Positions 50,012-60,481 are shown, counted from the first letter of the stretch. The stretch: 64,000 bases of DNA from Pelagibacterium nitratireducens (GCF_037044555.1 NZ_CP146275.1:186001-250000), one strand, 5' to 3'. The notes: a model not told the origin generated them from the letters alone. Numbers and translations are program-made.

Positions 50012-50034
50012 GCCGGCCCGCGAATCGGGCCGGC
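50012..50034. other. Inverted repeat between ctpA and the deacetylase gene
   Basis: GCCGGCCCG and CGGGCCGGC form a perfect 9-bp stem with a 5-base loop in the 125-base gap between two minus-strand genes. There is no T-run; it may be a partial terminator or an mRNA-processing stem. Confidence 0.45.
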
Positions 50035-50062
50035 ACAGGGTCAAACCGAGCTATAGCACAGG

Positions 50063-51427
50063 CTATTGGGATTCAGTCACCTCGGCTTCATCGGTCTGCT
50101 GCTGCGCGATGATGGCATCGGGATTGGGCGGGAAGGCCGGGTCCTCGGCCTCACCCAATATGAGATCGATCGCATATTGGAGCTGATTGTCCTCGGAGCG
50201 TTCGGCGGGAACGTAAACCGAGGACCCAACGGTTGCCTCTTCTTCCGCCTCGCCTGAAATATGTCCGGCCAGACCGGCTTCGCCGATCAGGAGGTCGCGG
50301 CCCTGAAATTCTTCGGGCACGTCCTGGAGCACTTCGATATCGGGCGTGATCCCGAGCGCCTGAATCGATCGGTTGTTGGGCGTGTAGTAGCGGGCCGTGG
50401 TCAGCCGCATGGCACCATCAAAGCCCAGCGGAATGATCGATTGCACCGAGCCCTTGCCGAACGAGCGTGTGCCCACCAGCGTTGCGCGACCCTGATCCTG
50501 CAGCGCCCCGGCGACGATTTCAGCAGCCGAAGCCGATCCGCCGTTGATGAGCACGATGATCGGCACGTCGGTCAGCATGGCATCGATTTCGTCAGCGCTG
50601 GCATCGTAGCGCGAATTCTGGTTGGGGATACGACCGCGGGTCAACACCACCGATCCCTCTGAGAGGAAGGCGTCGGCCACAAACTGTGCCTGGTCGACGA
50701 GGCCACCGGGGTTGTTGCGCAGGTCAAGGATGATGCCTTCCGGAGCTTCGCCGTCATTTTCTTCGAAGATCTCCTGGATCGCATCGGTCAGCCCGCTATA
50801 GGCCTGGCCCGAGAATCGCGAGAGCCGGATCAGCGGTACATCGCGTTCCATGCTCCAGCGAACGGCTGAGACCGAGATAATGTCGCGCGTGAGGGTCAAT
50901 TCGATGAGCTGCTCAGCGCCGTCGCGGGAAATCACCACATCGACGTCGGTGCCCACTTCGCCGCGCATCAATTCGACGGCATCGTCGAGCGTCATGCCCA
51001 TGACCTGCTGGCCGTCGATCTCGACAACGTAATCATTGGCAAGGATGCCGGCGCGCGAGGCGGGGCTGTCGTCATAGGGGGTAACGACCTTGACCACGCC
51101 CTCTTCCATGGTCACTTCGATCCCCAGGCCACCGAATGTTCCCGACGTGTCTTCGCGCACGTCGGCAAAACTTTCGGGTGAAAGATAGGCCGAGTGGGGG
51201 TCGAGCGAAGTCAGCATGCCCTGAATGGCGGCGCGGATCAGTTCGGTCTCGTCGGGTGCCTCGATATACTCGTCACGAATGCGATCGAGAACCAGACCGA
51301 ACAGTTCGAGCTGACGATAGAGCTCTTCCTGTTCGAGTTGAGTGTGCTCGGACTGAGCCGTGACCGGCCCTACACTCGCGGCGATCGCCAACATAACGAT
51401 CAGAGCCCGCTTGAATACCAACGCCAT
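50063..51427 (-). CDS. ctpA: C-terminal processing peptidase (S41)
   Basis: The 454-residue product has a signal peptide (MALVFKRALIVMLAIAASVG), a PDZ domain (FGGLGIEVTMEEGVVKVVTP) and an S41 protease domain. The Ser lies in NGGSASAAEIVAGAL and the Lys in GTRSFGKGSVQ. It acts in the periplasm on envelope or peptidoglycan-hydrolase proteins. The ATG at 51427 overlaps the TGA of the EnvC-like gene. Confidence 0.95.
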   Translation of the reverse strand: MALVFKRALIVMLAIAASVGPVTAQSEHTQLEQEELYRQLELFGLVLDRIRDEYIEAPDETELIRAAIQGMLTSLDPHSAYLSPESFADVREDTSGTFGGLGIEVTMEEGVVKVVTPYDDSPASRAGILANDYVVEIDGQQVMGMTLDDAVELMRGEVGTDVDVVISRDGAEQLIELTLTRDIISVSAVRWSMERDVPLIRLSRFSGQAYSGLTDAIQEIFEENDGEAPEGIILDLRNNPGGLVDQAQFVADAFLSEGSVVLTRGRIPNQNSRYDASADEIDAMLTDVPIIVLINGGSASAAEIVAGALQDQGRATLVGTRSFGKGSVQSIIPLGFDGAMRLTTARYYTPNNRSIQALGITPDIEVLQDVPEEFQGRDLLIGEAGLAGHISGEAEEEATVGSSVYVPAERSEDNQLQYAIDLILGEAEDPAFPPNPDAIIAQQQTDEAEVTESQ

Positions 51428-52830
51428 CAGCTCGTTCCACTTTCCTGTTGTGGGGACTGGGCTGTCCACCATCCCTCGGGATCTATGGGAATGCCACCTT
51501 CCCTGAGTTCAATATACAGCGCAGGACCCGAAGCTCCAGCACCCGCTTCAAGGTTCGGCGCATTGCCCATGGTCCCAAGGGGGGCGCCCATCCGGACAAA
51601 GTCGCCAGGCTCGACCGATATCGAATCAAGTCCTGCCAGAACGACCAGATAATTCTGGCCTGCATTGAGAATGACGATTTGGCCGTAATTGAGGAACGGC
51701 CCGGAGTGAACCACCCAGCCATCGGCCGGCGCTGAAACCGAGGCGCCGTCCGCCGTTGCGATCGTCATGCCCTTCGATTGCCCGCCATAACCGTCGGCGG
51801 CGCCATAGGTCGTAAGGGTTGTCCCGGCGACGGGCGCGCTGAGATAACCCCTTGCAGATGCTATGGGAACCGCCGGCTCGGTGCGCTCTGTATCGGCAAA
51901 GGCGAGCCGGAGCGTTTCGGGATCGAGCGTGGGTACGCGCTGGCCGGAATTGGCCGCCCGCGTGGCTTCATCGGCCGCTGTCATGGCGGTGATGCGGCTC
52001 TCCAGCCCCGAGATCAATTGTTCGAGAGATGTCGCCCGGTCGGCCAGAGCCTGGGCTTCGGCCTCCTCGCGCAGCAGATCGTCGCTCAGCCATTCGAGCC
52101 CCTGGGACCGGGCTTCGATAATGGTTGCGATGCGCAGGCGCTCCTCATTGAGCGTGGTGAGATTGGCATTGAGCCGCTCAGCCTCGGCGAGCGCGGTCTG
52201 TTTGAGCGCGATCAACTCGGTAAGACTTTCGGTGACCGTTTCAGCCCGTTCCTGCAACTGAGGCAATACCGCGCCGAGCAACATGGCCGCGCGGGCCGAT
52301 CCCAGTGCGTCGGAGGGATCGACGATGATCGCCGGAGGCGGCTGGGCCGAAATGCGCTGCAGGGAGGCCAGAAGATTGGAGATCGAGCGGTCATGGCCGT
52401 CAAGGCGGGCGCGGATCGATTGCTCGGAGGCAAAAAGGGCCTCGAGGCGTTCTTCGATCAGCCTGATGTCCTCATCGGCCAGATCGACCCGCTGTCCCGC
52501 AGCGATCAACTCGGCACCCAATTGGGTGGCATCGCCGTCAAGTGCCTCGATTTCGGCCCGGATCGCCTCAATGCGCTCTTCGCTGAGATCGATTTCGCCG
52601 CGGACACTTTCAAGATCGCCCTGGACCGACTGGGTGGTCTGCTCGAGCTCTTGTGCGGGGACGTCCTCGACGGCGGGGATTTCGCCTTCCTGGGCGTGAG
52701 AGGGGGCCGCGGTTTGGACAAGCGCCAGTCCCACGACCGCAAGGACGGCCCGCAAAATGGGCAAAGAAGGCTTAAGGAAAGGTCCCACAGGCAGGCTCAA
52801 ACCGGCAAACTCCGAATCAGCCCGGACCAT
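51427..52830 (-). CDS. EnvC-like murein hydrolase activator, degenerate LytM domain
   Basis: The 467-residue product has a signal region (cleavage near APSHAQ), a long coiled coil of about 250 residues and a C-terminal LytM-like domain. The domain reads SKGMTIATADGASVSAPADG...NYLVVLAGLDSISVEPGDFV...GPALYIELREGG in pieces. The metal ligands of active LytM enzymes (HxxxD and HxH) are absent, as in EnvC, which activates amidases at the division site. It is coupled to ctpA. Confidence 0.92.
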   Translation of the reverse strand: MVRADSEFAGLSLPVGPFLKPSLPILRAVLAVVGLALVQTAAPSHAQEGEIPAVEDVPAQELEQTTQSVQGDLESVRGEIDLSEERIEAIRAEIEALDGDATQLGAELIAAGQRVDLADEDIRLIEERLEALFASEQSIRARLDGHDRSISNLLASLQRISAQPPPAIIVDPSDALGSARAAMLLGAVLPQLQERAETVTESLTELIALKQTALAEAERLNANLTTLNEERLRIATIIEARSQGLEWLSDDLLREEAEAQALADRATSLEQLISGLESRITAMTAADEATRAANSGQRVPTLDPETLRLAFADTERTEPAVPIASARGYLSAPVAGTTLTTYGAADGYGGQSKGMTIATADGASVSAPADGWVVHSGPFLNYGQIVILNAGQNYLVVLAGLDSISVEPGDFVRMGAPLGTMGNAPNLEAGAGASGPALYIELREGGIPIDPEGWWTAQSPQQESGTS

Positions 52831-52846
52831 AGCAGAGACGGCGCCA

Positions 52847-53332
52847 TCAATCGCCCCGGTGGTAGGGATGGCCGGACAAAATTGTCGTCGTGCGATAGAG
52901 CTGTTCGGCCGCCATGATGCGCACGAGCTGGTGCGGCCAGGTCATTGCGGAAAACGAGATCACAAGGTCGGCCGCACCGCGGAGGTCGGCCGCAAGGCCG
53001 TCGGCCCCACCGATAACAAGAACGAGTGCCGGTTTGCCCATGTCCCGCCAATCGGCAATGCGGGTCGCAAAGTCGGCGCTGGCAATCGATTTGCCGCGTT
53101 CGTCGAGGGCGATGACAACGCTTTTTTCAGGGATGGCGGTGCGAATGGCCCGGGCTTCTTCAGCCTTGCGCGCATCGGCGCTCGAAGCACGGGATTCACC
53201 AGGCTCGATGACGGAGAAATCGGCAAGCCCGAGTGGCTTGCCGCTGGCGGTGGCGCGGTCGAGATAACGCGCCACAAGTTCGCGCTCGGGTCCGGCTTTC
53301 ATTCGCCCGACCGCGACGATCAAAACACGCAT
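52847..53332 (-). CDS. rlmH: 23S rRNA pseudouridine(1915) N3-methyltransferase
   Basis: The 161-residue SPOUT methyltransferase has VLVIGGADGLAADLR and the terminal MTWPHQLVRIMAAEQLYR, which match the SAM-knot and dimer region of RlmH. The length is standard. It lies between rsfS (18 bases upstream) and the EnvC-like gene. Confidence 0.97.
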   Translation of the reverse strand: MRVLIVAVGRMKAGPERELVARYLDRATASGKPLGLADFSVIEPGESRASSADARKAEEARAIRTAIPEKSVVIALDERGKSIASADFATRIADWRDMGKPALVLVIGGADGLAADLRGAADLVISFSAMTWPHQLVRIMAAEQLYRTTTILSGHPYHRGD

Positions 53333-53350
53333 GCGAACCGTTTGGCTCTG

Positions 53351-53743
53351 CTAGTGCGTATCGGTCCCGAAATCCGCAGCCCACATCTTTTCGATGTTGT
53401 AGAACTCGCGAACCTCAGGGCGGAAAATGTGCACGATCACATCGGATGCATCGACCAGAACCCAATCGGCGGACGGCAGTCCTTCGATCCGGGGCTTGTC
53501 GTGGCCATGTTCCTTGAGCGCCTGGACCAATTGGTCGGCCACCGCTGCGACATGACGGTTGGAGCGTCCCGACGTCACGACCATATGATCGGCGAGTGAG
53601 GATTTTCCAGTGATGTCGATGGAGATCGTTTCTTCGGCCTTTGCATCGTCGAGCGACGCGAGGATCAGGTCGAGAACGGGGACCTGGGGAGCGGCCTTGG
53701 TTGCGGCATCGCCCGATACCGACTTGCTGGGCGTGGGAGCCAT
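53351..53743 (-). CDS. rsfS: Ribosome silencing factor
   Basis: The 130-residue product has the RsfS/Iojap core: DITGKSSLADHMVVTSGRS, NRHVAAVADQLVQAL, and WVLVDASDVIVHIFRPEVR. It binds L14 and blocks subunit joining in starvation. The ATG at 53743 is adjacent to a TTG at 53746, with GGAGG upstream. A 202-base gap to nadD precedes it and contains a 7-bp inverted repeat (ATGCAAC...GTTGCAT at 53827-53849) but no gene. Confidence 0.95.
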   Translation of the reverse strand: MAPTPSKSVSGDAATKAAPQVPVLDLILASLDDAKAEETISIDITGKSSLADHMVVTSGRSNRHVAAVADQLVQALKEHGHDKPRIEGLPSADWVLVDASDVIVHIFRPEVREFYNIEKMWAADFGTDTH

Positions 53744-53945
53744 CAAGCGTGGTCCTCCACCCTTTGGGGCATTTTTTGGGTCATCAAGCCTGTTCGGTTT
53801 CCTTGTATCAGCTTGTCGATAAACACATGCAACGCGTTATCGGTTGCATGGAACCAATATGCGTGCGCCACGGCGCTTTGCCAAGGGCCAGCATGGTCCA
53901 ATATCGATCATGGATTAATGTCGTTAATGAGACGGTAACCAAATG

Positions 53946-54581
53946 TCAGGGCTGCTGATCCTTCGGTGCGCCATTGCGCAACTGGGTCGATGACAATGTG
54001 CTCATCAGGCCATGGAGAAACACCCAGGAGGGTGGTGGGGCTGTCGCGAGAAGCGGCGCATCGCTTTCATCGAGACGCGACTGGGCAAATCGCAGCGCGG
54101 CTTTCGAGAAAGGAGCGCGGCGGGTGGAGCCGGGCCTGACGTAAACCGCGATCGGGACGAGGGCGAAAATATCCTCCCAGCGCTCCCAGCGATGAAAGCT
54201 CGAGAGACTGTCAGCCCCCATAATCCAGACAAAGCGCCGGTCGGCCAGGGTGCGGGTGAGATAATCGAGGGTCTGATATGTGTAGGTAAAGCCGTGCGCG
54301 GCCTCAAAGCCAGTGACGCGGATGGCGGGGTGATCGGCAAGCGCGCGCGCCGCTCGGACGCGATCCTGGAGCGGGGCGAGTTCGGTGCGGTCCTTTAAAG
54401 GATTGCCCGGCGTCACCAGCCACCAAACGGCATCGAGGCCGAGCCGCTTGAGGCTTTCGCGCGATACGAGGTCATGGCCCTGATGGGGTGGATTGAAACT
54501 GCCGCCAAACAGCCCGATGCGCATGCCGGGCGCGGAGGGGGGCAGATCGGTGATGCCGGGAACAACGAGACGGTCGGTCAA
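53946..54581 (-). CDS. nadD: Nicotinate-nucleotide adenylyltransferase
   Basis: The 211-residue product has [17 protein letters not shown] with the HxGH nucleotidyltransferase motif and the C-terminal [11 protein letters not shown] (SSTxxR). It makes deamido-NAD. A TTG at 54581 overlaps the proA stop (TTGA) and includes a [13 protein letters not shown] segment typical of relatives; ATG at 54524 is the alternative. It is coupled to proA. Confidence 0.95.
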   Translation of the reverse strand: MTDRLVVPGITDLPPSAPGMRIGLFGGSFNPPHQGHDLVSRESLKRLGLDAVWWLVTPGNPLKDRTELAPLQDRVRAARALADHPAIRVTGFEAAHGFTYTYQTLDYLTRTLADRRFVWIMGADSLSSFHRWERWEDIFALVPIAVYVRPGSTRRAPFSKAALRFAQSRLDESDAPLLATAPPPSWVFLHGLMSTLSSTQLRNGAPKDQQP

Positions 54582-55861
54582 GGCCGGGTCTGCCCGGTGC
54601 CGCGAACGAGGTATTTAAAGCTCGTCAATTGTTCCACGCCCACCGGACCGCGCGCGTGCATCTTGCCGGTGGCGATGCCGATCTCGCCGCCAAAGCCGAA
54701 TTCGCCGCCGTCGGCAAACTGGGTCGATGCGTTGTGCATGAGGATCGCCGAATCGATTTCGTTGAAGAATTTTTCGACCGCTCGCCCGTCCTCGGCAATA
54801 ATCGCCTCGGTGTGGTGTGACGAATAGTGCTCGATATGGGTGATCGCCTCGTCCACATCGCCAACTATTTTTACTGAGATGATCGCGTCCTCATATTCGG
54901 TGCGCCAATCGTCTTCGGTGGCAGGGCCGGCCGCTGTAATCATTTCGCGCACGGTCTCGTCGCCGCGAATTTCGCAGCCCCTTTCGATCAGGGCGGCAAT
55001 TATGGGTTCGAGATGGGTCGCAACGACGTCATTGTGGATCAGCAGGGTCTCGGCGGCGCCGCAGATGCCGGTGCGGCGCATCTTGGCGTTGGCGATCACG
55101 CTGACGGCGATGCCCAGATCGGCGCTTTTATCGACATAGACGTGAACAAGGCCCTCGAGATGGGCAAAGACCGGCACGCGGGCTTCGGACTGGACGCGGC
55201 TCACAAGGCCCTTGCCGCCGCGCGGCACGATAACGTCGATCGTGCCATCGAGACCCTTGAGCATTTCGCCCACGGCCGCCCTGTCGGTGGTCGGGACGAT
55301 CTGGATGGCGTCCTCGGGCAGGCCGGCGGATTTGAGACCTTCGAGAAGGCAGGCATGAATGGCGCGCGACGAGTGAAAGCTGTCCGATCCGCCGCGCAGG
55401 ATCACCGCATTGCCGGCCTTGAGGCACAGCGCGCCGGCGTCGGCTGTCACATTGGGCCGGGATTCGAAAATGACACCGATCACGCCCAGCGGCGTGCGCA
55501 CGCGGGAGATGTCGAGACCATTGGGGCGCTGCCAGTTGGCGATCACCGTTCCGACCGGATCGGGCAGGTCGGCCACCGTTTCGAGTGCCGAGATGATGCC
55601 ATCAAGGCGGGCATCGTCGAGCCTCAGGCGGTCGAGAAACGCAGCGCTCATGCCGCCGGACGTCGCCGTTTCGAGATCGGTGGCGTTGGCGGCCAGAATT
55701 TTTGCGCGACTGGTGTCAATGGCCCTGGCGGCGCCGCGCAGGGCAGCGGTCTTTTTGTCGCTCGCTGCGTGCGCCAGAATGGAGGCGGCCTTGCGCGCCC
55801 GACGGCCGAGGTCGTTCATGGTCGCCTCAAGGGCGTCGGTTTGGGGTGCGGCTGCGCTCAA
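54578..55861 (-). CDS. proA: Glutamate-5-semialdehyde dehydrogenase
   Basis: The 427-residue product reduces glutamyl-5-phosphate in proline synthesis. Motifs include [21 protein letters not shown], the catalytic Cys segment [13 protein letters not shown], and [17 protein letters not shown] at the end. The TTG at 55861 was chosen because GGGAGG lies six bases before it and relatives have an N-terminal extension; ATG at 55819 is possible. It starts 19 bases after proB. Confidence 0.97.
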   Translation of the reverse strand: MSAAAPQTDALEATMNDLGRRARKAASILAHAASDKKTAALRGAARAIDTSRAKILAANATDLETATSGGMSAAFLDRLRLDDARLDGIISALETVADLPDPVGTVIANWQRPNGLDISRVRTPLGVIGVIFESRPNVTADAGALCLKAGNAVILRGGSDSFHSSRAIHACLLEGLKSAGLPEDAIQIVPTTDRAAVGEMLKGLDGTIDVIVPRGGKGLVSRVQSEARVPVFAHLEGLVHVYVDKSADLGIAVSVIANAKMRRTGICGAAETLLIHNDVVATHLEPIIAALIERGCEIRGDETVREMITAAGPATEDDWRTEYEDAIISVKIVGDVDEAITHIEHYSSHHTEAIIAEDGRAVEKFFNEIDSAILMHNASTQFADGGEFGFGGEIGIATGKMHARGPVGVEQLTSFKYLVRGTGQTRP

Positions 55862-55880
55862 GATTGCCTCCCGGTTTTCC

Positions 55881-57023
55881 TTATTGGCTCAAAAGCACGA
55901 GATTGTCGCGATGCACAAGTTCGGTGCGTGTCGAGGGACCGAGCATATCCTTGATCATTTCGCTTTTCTTGCCGATCACCAGATCGGCCGAGTCTCGGTC
56001 GAGGCCGACCAGGCCACGGGCAACCTCGCGACCTTCAAGATCGTGGATCGCCACGACATCGCCGCGCACGAAATCGCCGCGCAGTTTGACGACACCGATG
56101 GGCAACAAGGAGCGCCCCGATTTGAGCGCCCGCACGGCGCCGTCATCGATGGTGATCTGTCCGGTCACTTCGAGCGTTCCCATGATCCAGCGCTTGCGTG
56201 CCGCCGTGGTGTTGGTCGCGGGAGCAAAGAGTGTGTGCCGGCCGCCTTCGATAAGAGCGCGCAACGGATGCAGTCGGGTTCCGAGTGCGATGATCATTGC
56301 GGTTCCCGCGTTCGCTGTGATCTTGCCTGCACCCAGTTTCGTGGTCATGCCGCCGCGCGAGAGGTGGCTTGCCGCACCACCGGCCATCGCCTCGATCTCG
56401 GGGGTGATTTCGGTGACATGGGGGATATGACGCGCATCGGGGTTTTGCGCCGGAGGTGCCGTGTAGAGACCGTCGATATCGGAGAGCAGGACGAGCATAT
56501 CGGCTTCGATCATCGTGGCGACGCGGGCCGAAAGCCGGTCGTTGTCACCATAGCGGATTTCGAAGGTCGCAACCGAGTCGTTCTCGTTGATGATCGGAAC
56601 GGCACCCAGCCCCAGAAGGGTGTTGATCGTGGTGCGGGCATTGAGGAAATAGCGCCGCTCCTCGGTGATATTGGGTGTGAGCAGAATCTGGCCCGTGGTG
56701 ATGTCGTGTGCGTTCAGATGGCTTGCCCAGGCCTGGGACAGGGCAATCTGGCCCGCGCTCGCCGCTGCCTGGCTCTGATCGAGCGGCAGGGCCTTGCCAG
56801 GCAGGCCCAGAATGCGGCGGCCCAGGGCGATGGCGCCCGAGGATACGATGACCACGTCGCGCCCTTCGGCCTTGAGTGCGGCAATGTCACTGGCCAGGGC
56901 CGAAAGCCATTCGGTGCGCAATTTTCCCGATTTGTCATCGACGAGCAGGGCAGAGCCGATCTTGATGACCAGCCGCCTGTATCCTGCCAATGCGTCTTGC
57001 GTATCGAGAGGCTGGGACTGCAT
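55881..57023 (-). CDS. proB: Glutamate 5-kinase
   Basis: The 380-residue product has an amino-acid-kinase domain ([52 protein letters not shown]) and a C-terminal PUA domain. It makes glutamyl-5-phosphate. The ATG at 57023 overlaps the obgE stop (TGATG); an in-frame ATG at 57035 is also possible. It is followed by proA. Confidence 0.97.
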   Translation of the reverse strand: MQSQPLDTQDALAGYRRLVIKIGSALLVDDKSGKLRTEWLSALASDIAALKAEGRDVVIVSSGAIALGRRILGLPGKALPLDQSQAAASAGQIALSQAWASHLNAHDITTGQILLTPNITEERRYFLNARTTINTLLGLGAVPIINENDSVATFEIRYGDNDRLSARVATMIEADMLVLLSDIDGLYTAPPAQNPDARHIPHVTEITPEIEAMAGGAASHLSRGGMTTKLGAGKITANAGTAMIIALGTRLHPLRALIEGGRHTLFAPATNTTAARKRWIMGTLEVTGQITIDDGAVRALKSGRSLLPIGVVKLRGDFVRGDVVAIHDLEGREVARGLVGLDRDSADLVIGKKSEMIKDMLGPSTRTELVHRDNLVLLSQ

Positions 57024-58066
57024 CAGGGCACCCATTTGTCCCCGGGCTCGGTCCGCGACGAGCGCGCGTCGTTCTCGGCGTTGTGATCGAGCACGTCCAA
57101 TACGGCATAGAGCACAGTCTCGACGTTCTTTCCGGTTGCCCCGGAAATGGCCAGCACATCGCCGCCCGATGCCTTTTGCAGCGCGGCCGTGCGCTCGGCA
57201 AGCGTTTCATCGTCGAGGGCGTCGATCTTGTTGAGGCAGAGGATCTGTTCCTTGCCGACCAACCCGCCACCATAAGCTTCGAGCTCGCTGCGGATCGTCT
57301 CGTAGGCGCCAACCACATCGTCCTGGGTGCCGTCGACCAGATGGATCAGCACGCCGCACCGTTCCACATGGCCCAAAAACCGATCGCCCAGTCCGGCGCC
57401 TTCCGAGGCACCCTCGATCAGGCCGGGAATGTCGGCAAGCACGAATTCACGCGCGCCGGCGCGGACCACGCCAAGGCCGGGGTGAAGGGTGGTGAAGGGG
57501 TAATCGGCGATCTTTGGTTTGGCGGCCGTAACGGCGGACAGAAACGTGGATTTTCCCGCATTGGGGAGTCCCACCAGGCCGGCATCGGCGATCAGCTTGA
57601 GCCGGAGCCATATCCACCGCTCCTCGCCCGGAAGTCCGGGATTGGCACGGCGCGGGGCCTGGTTGGTGGAGGTCTTGAAATGCGCGTTGCCAAAGCCGCC
57701 ATTGCCCCCTTCGAGCAGGGTCTGGCGCTGCCCGACTTCGGTGAAATCGGCAATCAGGGTTTCCCCGTCTTCTTCAAAGATCTGGGTTCCGACCGGCACT
57801 TTGAGCACGATATCGGCGCCATCGGCACCGGTGCGGTCCTGGCCCATGCCATGGTTGCCGGTTCCGGCCTTGAAATGCTGCTGATAGCGATAGTCGATGA
57901 GGGTATTGAGGCCATCGACGCACTCGACGAGCACATCACCGCCGCGTCCGCCATTGCCGCCATTGGGGCCGCCAAATTCGACGAATTTCTCGCGCCTGAA
58001 GGCGATCGAGCCGGCCCCGCCATTGCCCGAGCGGATATGGACCTTGGCCTGGTCGAGAAATTTCAT
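57023..58066 (-). CDS. obgE: GTPase ObgE/CgtA
   Basis: The 347-residue product has the glycine-rich Obg domain ([33 protein letters not shown]) and the G domain with [15 protein letters not shown], the G3 segment [15 protein letters not shown] and [10 protein letters not shown]. It acts in ribosome assembly and the stringent response. Its ATG overlaps the upstream GNAT stop (ATGA). Confidence 0.98.
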   Translation of the reverse strand: MKFLDQAKVHIRSGNGGAGSIAFRREKFVEFGGPNGGNGGRGGDVLVECVDGLNTLIDYRYQQHFKAGTGNHGMGQDRTGADGADIVLKVPVGTQIFEEDGETLIADFTEVGQRQTLLEGGNGGFGNAHFKTSTNQAPRRANPGLPGEERWIWLRLKLIADAGLVGLPNAGKSTFLSAVTAAKPKIADYPFTTLHPGLGVVRAGAREFVLADIPGLIEGASEGAGLGDRFLGHVERCGVLIHLVDGTQDDVVGAYETIRSELEAYGGGLVGKEQILCLNKIDALDDETLAERTAALQKASGGDVLAISGATGKNVETVLYAVLDVLDHNAENDARSSRTEPGDKWVP

Positions 58067-58611
58067 AGTGTTTCAAGCGCCTTTTCGAAGGCGTCCCGTG
58101 TCAGTTCGGTTTCGATATGGTCGATGTCGGTGTTCTGGGCAAGGCAGATTCGCTTGCCGATGCCGGTCCGGACAAAGCCGAGCTTGTTCTGGATGGCAAG
58201 CGAGGCTGCATTGAAATGGAAAACCCCCGAGACCAGGCGGTCGGTGCCGGTGGTCGAGAAATACCAGTCTATGACGGCCGCCGTTGCTTCGGTCATATAG
58301 CCTTTGCCCCAATAGGGCTGGCCCAGCCAGTATCCGATTTCGGCGTCAGGGCCTTCCTTGTGCATGCCGCAAAAGCCCATCAGGCCATGGCGGGGTTCGC
58401 AAATGGCAAAGGTGATCGAATCGGGGGACCACTCCTTTTTCTGGCGCATCAGCCAATCCACTGCCATGTTGATGGTGTAGGGGTAGGGCACGCGCGCCAG
58501 GTTCTTGGTGACCTCGAAATTGTTGAGCAGCGATGCAATACGGGGTGCGTCCCGCAGCCGGGGGCGGCGCAGGATCAGGCGTTGGGTCACGATTTCGGGC
58601 TGTTCGGCCAT
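58063..58611 (-). CDS. GNAT acetyltransferase (RimJ/RimL-like)
   Basis: The 182-residue product reads [20 protein letters not shown] at the N-terminus and [20 protein letters not shown] around motif A, the usual RimJ/RimL-type acetyl-CoA region. Such proteins acetylate protein N-termini or small molecules; the substrate is unknown. It is coupled to obgE and next to a second, related GNAT gene, so a tandem duplication is likely. Confidence 0.9.
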   Translation of the reverse strand: MAEQPEIVTQRLILRRPRLRDAPRIASLLNNFEVTKNLARVPYPYTINMAVDWLMRQKKEWSPDSITFAICEPRHGLMGFCGMHKEGPDAEIGYWLGQPYWGKGYMTEATAAVIDWYFSTTGTDRLVSGVFHFNAASLAIQNKLGFVRTGIGKRICLAQNTDIDHIETELTRDAFEKALETL

Positions 58612-58613
58612 GG

Positions 58614-59159
58614 TCAGGGCGTTCCGAAAGACTTGGTCAGTTCATAGCTCGCAACCGGAACGTCCTTATGCGAACCGCAACCGGAAACCGTTTCGCCGAC
58701 ATACCTGAAATCGAGCTTTTCAAGGACGGCGCGGGAGGCGGCATTTTCGCTTCGGGCTTTGGCCCGCAGCGTTGTGCAATGGCCCGTGCGGCGGGCCGCA
58801 TCGAGAAGCGCGCCAACGGCCTCAGTCGCATAGCCCCGGCCCCAATAGGGCTCTCCCAGCCAGTATCCGATCTCGGGGTCGGCGCCGGGATCGAGATGCA
58901 GGCCCACCATCCCGATCAGCTCATCGTCGGGCAGCGCGATGGCGTAGGCGTGCTCGGCTTCGCTCCGGGCGAAGGTTTCGACAAACGCTTCGGCATCTTG
59001 CTGGCTGTAAGGATAGGGCAAGGTGGTCATTGCGTGGATCTTGCGGTTGTCGGCGAGTGTGGCAATGGCTGAAATATCGGCGCGGCAGGGCGCGCGCAGG
59101 ACAAGGCGTTCGGTCCTTATCCGATCCGGCATTGCACTCCTGAGCGCTTGGGTGTCCAT
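58614..59159 (-). CDS. GNAT acetyltransferase (RimJ/RimL-like), paralogue
   Basis: The 181-residue product has RIRTERLVLRAPCRADISAI and PEIGYWLGEPYWGRGYATEA, closely resembling its neighbour. Its stop is two bases before the start of the other GNAT gene. The ATG at 59159 was chosen because earlier sequence lacks homology; it runs into the terminator of rpmA. The substrate is unknown. Confidence 0.88.
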   Translation of the reverse strand: MDTQALRSAMPDRIRTERLVLRAPCRADISAIATLADNRKIHAMTTLPYPYSQQDAEAFVETFARSEAEHAYAIALPDDELIGMVGLHLDPGADPEIGYWLGEPYWGRGYATEAVGALLDAARRTGHCTTLRAKARSENAASRAVLEKLDFRYVGETVSGCGSHKDVPVASYELTKSFGTP

Positions 59160-59177
59160 CACTTTGCCCCGGCAACG

Positions 59178-59205
59178 AAAAAGGGGAGCCATCGACCGGC
59201 TCCCC
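59178..59205 (-). terminator. Rho-independent terminator of rplU-rpmA
   Basis: On the minus strand GGGGAGCC...GGCTCCCC forms an 8-bp stem with a 7-base loop followed by TTTTT, 69 bases past the rpmA stop. Read-through would feed the acetyltransferase-obgE-pro chain. Confidence 0.88.
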
Positions 59206-59273
59206 TGATCCATATTCGATCTGGCTGCCGGGGAGAAGGTCTCCGGCAGTTCTCTTTCGAGCGGTCTGCCGAT

Positions 59274-59540
59274 CTATTCAGCAGCCTTGAGTGGCTCGAC
59301 CGAAACAAAGCTCTTGCCGCCCGACTTGGTGGCGAAGGTCACCTTGCCATCGACGAGGGCGAAGATGGTGTGGTCCTTGCCCAGACCCACATTGGAGCCC
59401 GGATGCCACTTGGTGCCGCGCTGGCGCACGATGATGTTGCCGGCGATAACGGCTTCGCCGCCGAACTTCTTGACGCCGAGGCGGCGGCCGGCTGTATCGC
59501 GACCGTTGCGGGATGAGCCGCCTGCTTTCTTATGTGCCAT
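59274..59540 (-). CDS. rpmA: Ribosomal protein L27
   Basis: The 88-residue product begins [20 protein letters not shown] and ends with the [18 protein letters not shown] beta region, standard for L27. It starts 33 bases after rplU. Confidence 0.99.
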   Translation of the reverse strand: MAHKKAGGSSRNGRDTAGRRLGVKKFGGEAVIAGNIIVRQRGTKWHPGSNVGLGKDHTIFALVDGKVTFATKSGGKSFVSVEPLKAAE

Positions 59541-59573
59541 GGTTCAAAATCCTCGAATTTGTCTGTGTCGCGA

Positions 59574-60272
59574 TTACTGGTCGGCCTTGGCGCGCGGGGG
59601 CTTGCCGGCGATCAGTTCCTTGGCCTGGTCGACCCATTCGTCGCGCTCGATGCGGCCCTTGAAGTCGAGCTCTTCGTCGAACTTGGCGATATCGGCCTTG
59701 GTCCACTTGGCGATCTGGGTCAGGCTGGTGATGCCGGCCGAAGCGAGCTTCTTTTCAAGCGCGGGGCCAACGCCGCCGATCAGCTTGATGTCGTCCTTGA
59801 AGTCGGCAGCGGGCGCCGCTTCGGTCTTTTCAGCCTTGGCCGGCTTGGCTTCGGCCTTGGCCGGCTTGGCTTCGGCGGCAGGCTTGTCTTCAGCCTTGGC
59901 AGTCTCGGCCTTTGCGGCTTTCTTGGCCGCGGCGGCCTTCTTGCCCGAGGGCTTGGCGCCGCCGGTCAGGATTTCCGTGATGCGGACCAGGGTCAGTTCC
60001 TGGCGATGGCCGTTCTTGCGGCGATAGCCCTGGCGGCGCTTCTTTTTGAAAACGATGACCTTCTTGTCGCGGAACTGCTCGACGACTTCGCCGGCCACCA
60101 GCGCGCCATCAACGAGCGGAGTGCCCAGGGTGACGTCGGCATCGGCGCCAACCATGAGAACGTTTTCGAAGGTGATGGCATCGCCGGCTCCACCAGCGAG
60201 CTTTTCGACGCGGACCAGATCATTGGCAGCAACTTTGTACTGCTTGCCACCGGTCTTGATGACTGCAAACAT
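59574..60272 (-). CDS. rplU: Ribosomal protein L21 with C-terminal helix-hairpin-helix extension
   Basis: The 232-residue product is about twice the length of E. coli L21. Residues 1-105 are the L21 domain ([30 protein letters not shown]). A low-complexity Ala/Lys/Glu/Pro linker follows to about residue 165, then a compact domain [19 protein letters not shown]...[15 protein letters not shown] that looks like paired helix-hairpin-helix units. A similar module is found, from memory, at the end of alphaproteobacterial NuoE and some L21 proteins. The ATG at 60272 is the L21 start. Confidence 0.95.
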   Translation of the reverse strand: MFAVIKTGGKQYKVAANDLVRVEKLAGGAGDAITFENVLMVGADADVTLGTPLVDGALVAGEVVEQFRDKKVIVFKKKRRQGYRRKNGHRQELTLVRITEILTGGAKPSGKKAAAAKKAAKAETAKAEDKPAAEAKPAKAEAKPAKAEKTEAAPAADFKDDIKLIGGVGPALEKKLASAGITSLTQIAKWTKADIAKFDEELDFKGRIERDEWVDQAKELIAGKPPRAKADQ

Positions 60273-60452
60273 ATGTCTTGGCCGGATTTGCACCCGGTTC
60301 CCTTGGTTTTCGCACCTTACGGCGCCGCGGATGATGCCCGTTTCCGCGGTCTTTGTGCTGGCCGGAGACCGAAGTTCCGGCGGGCGGCCTGTGGCAGCGT
60401 ATTTGAACAAAACAAATGGCGCACGGGCAGGACCCATGCGCATTCGGAGCTG

Positions 60453-60481
60453 CTTATCGGGGCAAACGGGTCCGGAGTCAA
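60453..60481 (-). promoter_or_regulatory. Predicted sigma-70-type promoter of rplU-rpmA
   Basis: On the minus strand TTGACT (60481-60476) is spaced exactly 17 bp from GATAAG (60458-60453), close to the consensus. Transcription would begin near 60446, giving a leader of about 170 bases before rplU. A shared role for the gene upstream is excluded because that gene ends at 60507. Confidence 0.65.
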
